Shown here: positions 52,166 through 52,796 of the stretch, in pieces | Numbering within the stretch: position 1 is the stretch's first letter | Layout of the letters: each line of letters opens with the position of its first letter | Origin: Arthrobacter sp. Soil762 | GTDB taxonomy: Bacteria; Actinomycetota; Actinomycetes; Actinomycetales; Micrococcaceae | Reading direction: 5' to 3' | Length of the DNA: 52,796 nucleotides | Assembly: GCF_001428335.1 (NCBI RefSeq) | Contig: NZ_LMSG01000002.1 | Coordinates: 127,867 to 180,662 of the forward strand | The notes under the pieces: model-generated | The model's input: the letters and a program-made list of their open reading frames with translations, nothing else | What the model was told of the DNA's origin: nothing | The model's database searches: none | Position numbers and translations under genes: made by a program

Positions 52166-52471
52166 ATGGCTAAGAAGTCAATGATCGCAAAGAACGAACA
52201 GCGTAAAGTCATCGTTGAGCGTTACGCTGCAAAGCGCCTCGAACTGAAGAAGGCTCTGGTTGACCCCAACTCGACCGACGAAGTTCGCGAAGCAGCACGC
52301 CTCGGCCTGCAGAAGCTTCCCCGCAACGCGTCGCCCGTCCGTCTGCGGAACCGCGACATCATCGACGGCCGTCCCCGCGGTACCTTCCAGAAGTTCGGTA
52401 TCTCCCGTGTTCGCTTCCGCGACATGGCTCACCGCGGTGAGCTCCCGGGCATCACCAAGTCTTCCTGGTAA
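52166..52471 (+). CDS. rpsN: 30S ribosomal protein S14, zinc-independent long form
   Basis: A 101-residue S14 ([68 protein letters not shown]). The long form lacks the CxxC...CxxC zinc ribbon of the 61-residue type; no cysteine is present. As the third member of rpmB-rpmG-rpsN it supports a zinc-limitation (Zur) operon. AGGAG lies in the rpmG end, 8-12 bases upstream. Confidence 0.95.
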   Translation: MAKKSMIAKNEQRKVIVERYAAKRLELKKALVDPNSTDEVREAARLGLQKLPRNASPVRLRNRDIIDGRPRGTFQKFGISRVRFRDMAHRGELPGITKSSW

Positions 52472-52500
52472 TCCAGCACCGCTGATTCCAGCTGCTTGAG

Positions 52501-52532
52501 AAGGGCCGGCAACCGTTTGGTTGCCGGCCCTT
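52501..52532 (+). terminator. strong hairpin terminator after rpsN
   Basis: AAGGGCCGGCAACC (52501-52514) pairs perfectly with GGTTGCCGGCCCTT (52519-52532) around GTTT, 30 bases after the rpsN stop. CTGCGTTT follows. It should end the ribosomal protein transcript. Confidence 0.85.
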
Positions 52533-52796
52533 CTGCGTTTAAGGCTTCCGGTGCTTGAGGCCCCCGGTGATAGAACTTGTCGAGATCCGTGAGAGGTGTC
52601 GGCCAATGTGCCGCAGCACACAGAACTCACGTACGACGGCGGCGCCCGAATTTGGGTGCCGATGCCGGCTTTGGGCCCTGAATGGCGGGGTTAGGGCCCG
52701 TTGTGGGGGTGGATTTGCGGTGGGGGTTGGGTGGGTGTATTGTTTTCTAAGTCGCCGCGAGGGGAACAGCGAAGAGCTGGTTACCGCGGGCGGCCA
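52533..52796. other. end of window: no gene, possible strong promoter
   Basis: No coding region is visible. TTGCGG (52715-52720), a 17-base spacer and TATTGT (52738-52743) form a promoter-like pair, preceded by a G/T-rich stretch with almost no coding signal and followed by GTCGCCGCGAG. That layout recalls stable-RNA promoters in related actinobacteria, so a tRNA or rRNA gene may lie just beyond the edge. A copy of CGTACGACGGCGG is at 52630-52642. Confidence 0.35.

Overview
The window is a high-GC chromosomal segment of an actinobacterium. Gene content and protein style point to the Micrococcaceae (Arthrobacter or Pseudarthrobacter-like): FadR-type GntR regulators, a DtxR/IdeR-like iron box, JetABC condensin genes, MHS transporters and a zinc-free L28-L33-S14 ribosomal cluster. 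The genus is an inference from protein style; no rRNA lies in the window. Most long ORFs that lack family features are antisense shadows of GC-rich genes and were left out.

Layout. 1-9.5 kb: two related asparagine/aspartate units, each headed by a paralogous FadR-type regulator with a matching leaderless promoter. The first is regulator, class 3 asparaginase, amino-acid permease. The second is regulator, aspartase, dicarboxylate/amino-acid symporter, small winged-helix protein, with what looks like the last codons of a lost asparaginase just before aspartase. Between them lies a soluble PAS-rich hybrid histidine kinase followed by a decayed HPt domain. 9.7-13.8 kb: a multiply broken secreted thermonuclease-like gene, hipBA, a uracil-DNA-glycosylase-like gene and a GIY-YIG-like gene. 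13.8-15.8 kb: an amidohydrolase and an S4-domain protein.

15.9-24.1 kb: a sugar regulon. A FadR-type regulator, a split transketolase with an MHS transporter, and a divergent operon (sugar-phosphate isomerase/epimerase, SDR, DhaK-DhaL kinase, RpiB-like isomerase) share five copies of the operator TYGACWGTWRACA. SDR, kinase and RpiB resemble the known D-threitol/D-erythrulose route, but the dedicated split transketolase suggests a variant or another short or branched sugar. 24.2-31.8 kb: two aldo/keto reductases, small membrane proteins, a YchJ-like protein, a long acyl-CoA dehydrogenase and a PepSY protein.

31.9-37.7 kb: jetA-jetB-jetC (Wadjet/MksBEF condensin) with no jetD nuclease in view, closed by a double nested hairpin. 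37.9-43.2 kb: an iron-siderophore ABC transporter and siderophore-interacting reductase behind an iron box; both permease genes carry a palindromic element inside their first 35 codons. 43.4-51.5 kb: a secreted GH16-like lipoprotein, a polyamine-type ABC transporter flanked by two paralogous SGNH hydrolases, a YCII protein and a MarR regulator. 51.7-52.5 kb: rpmB-rpmG-rpsN of the zinc-independent type, with a strong terminator. The last 260 bases hold only a possible strong promoter.
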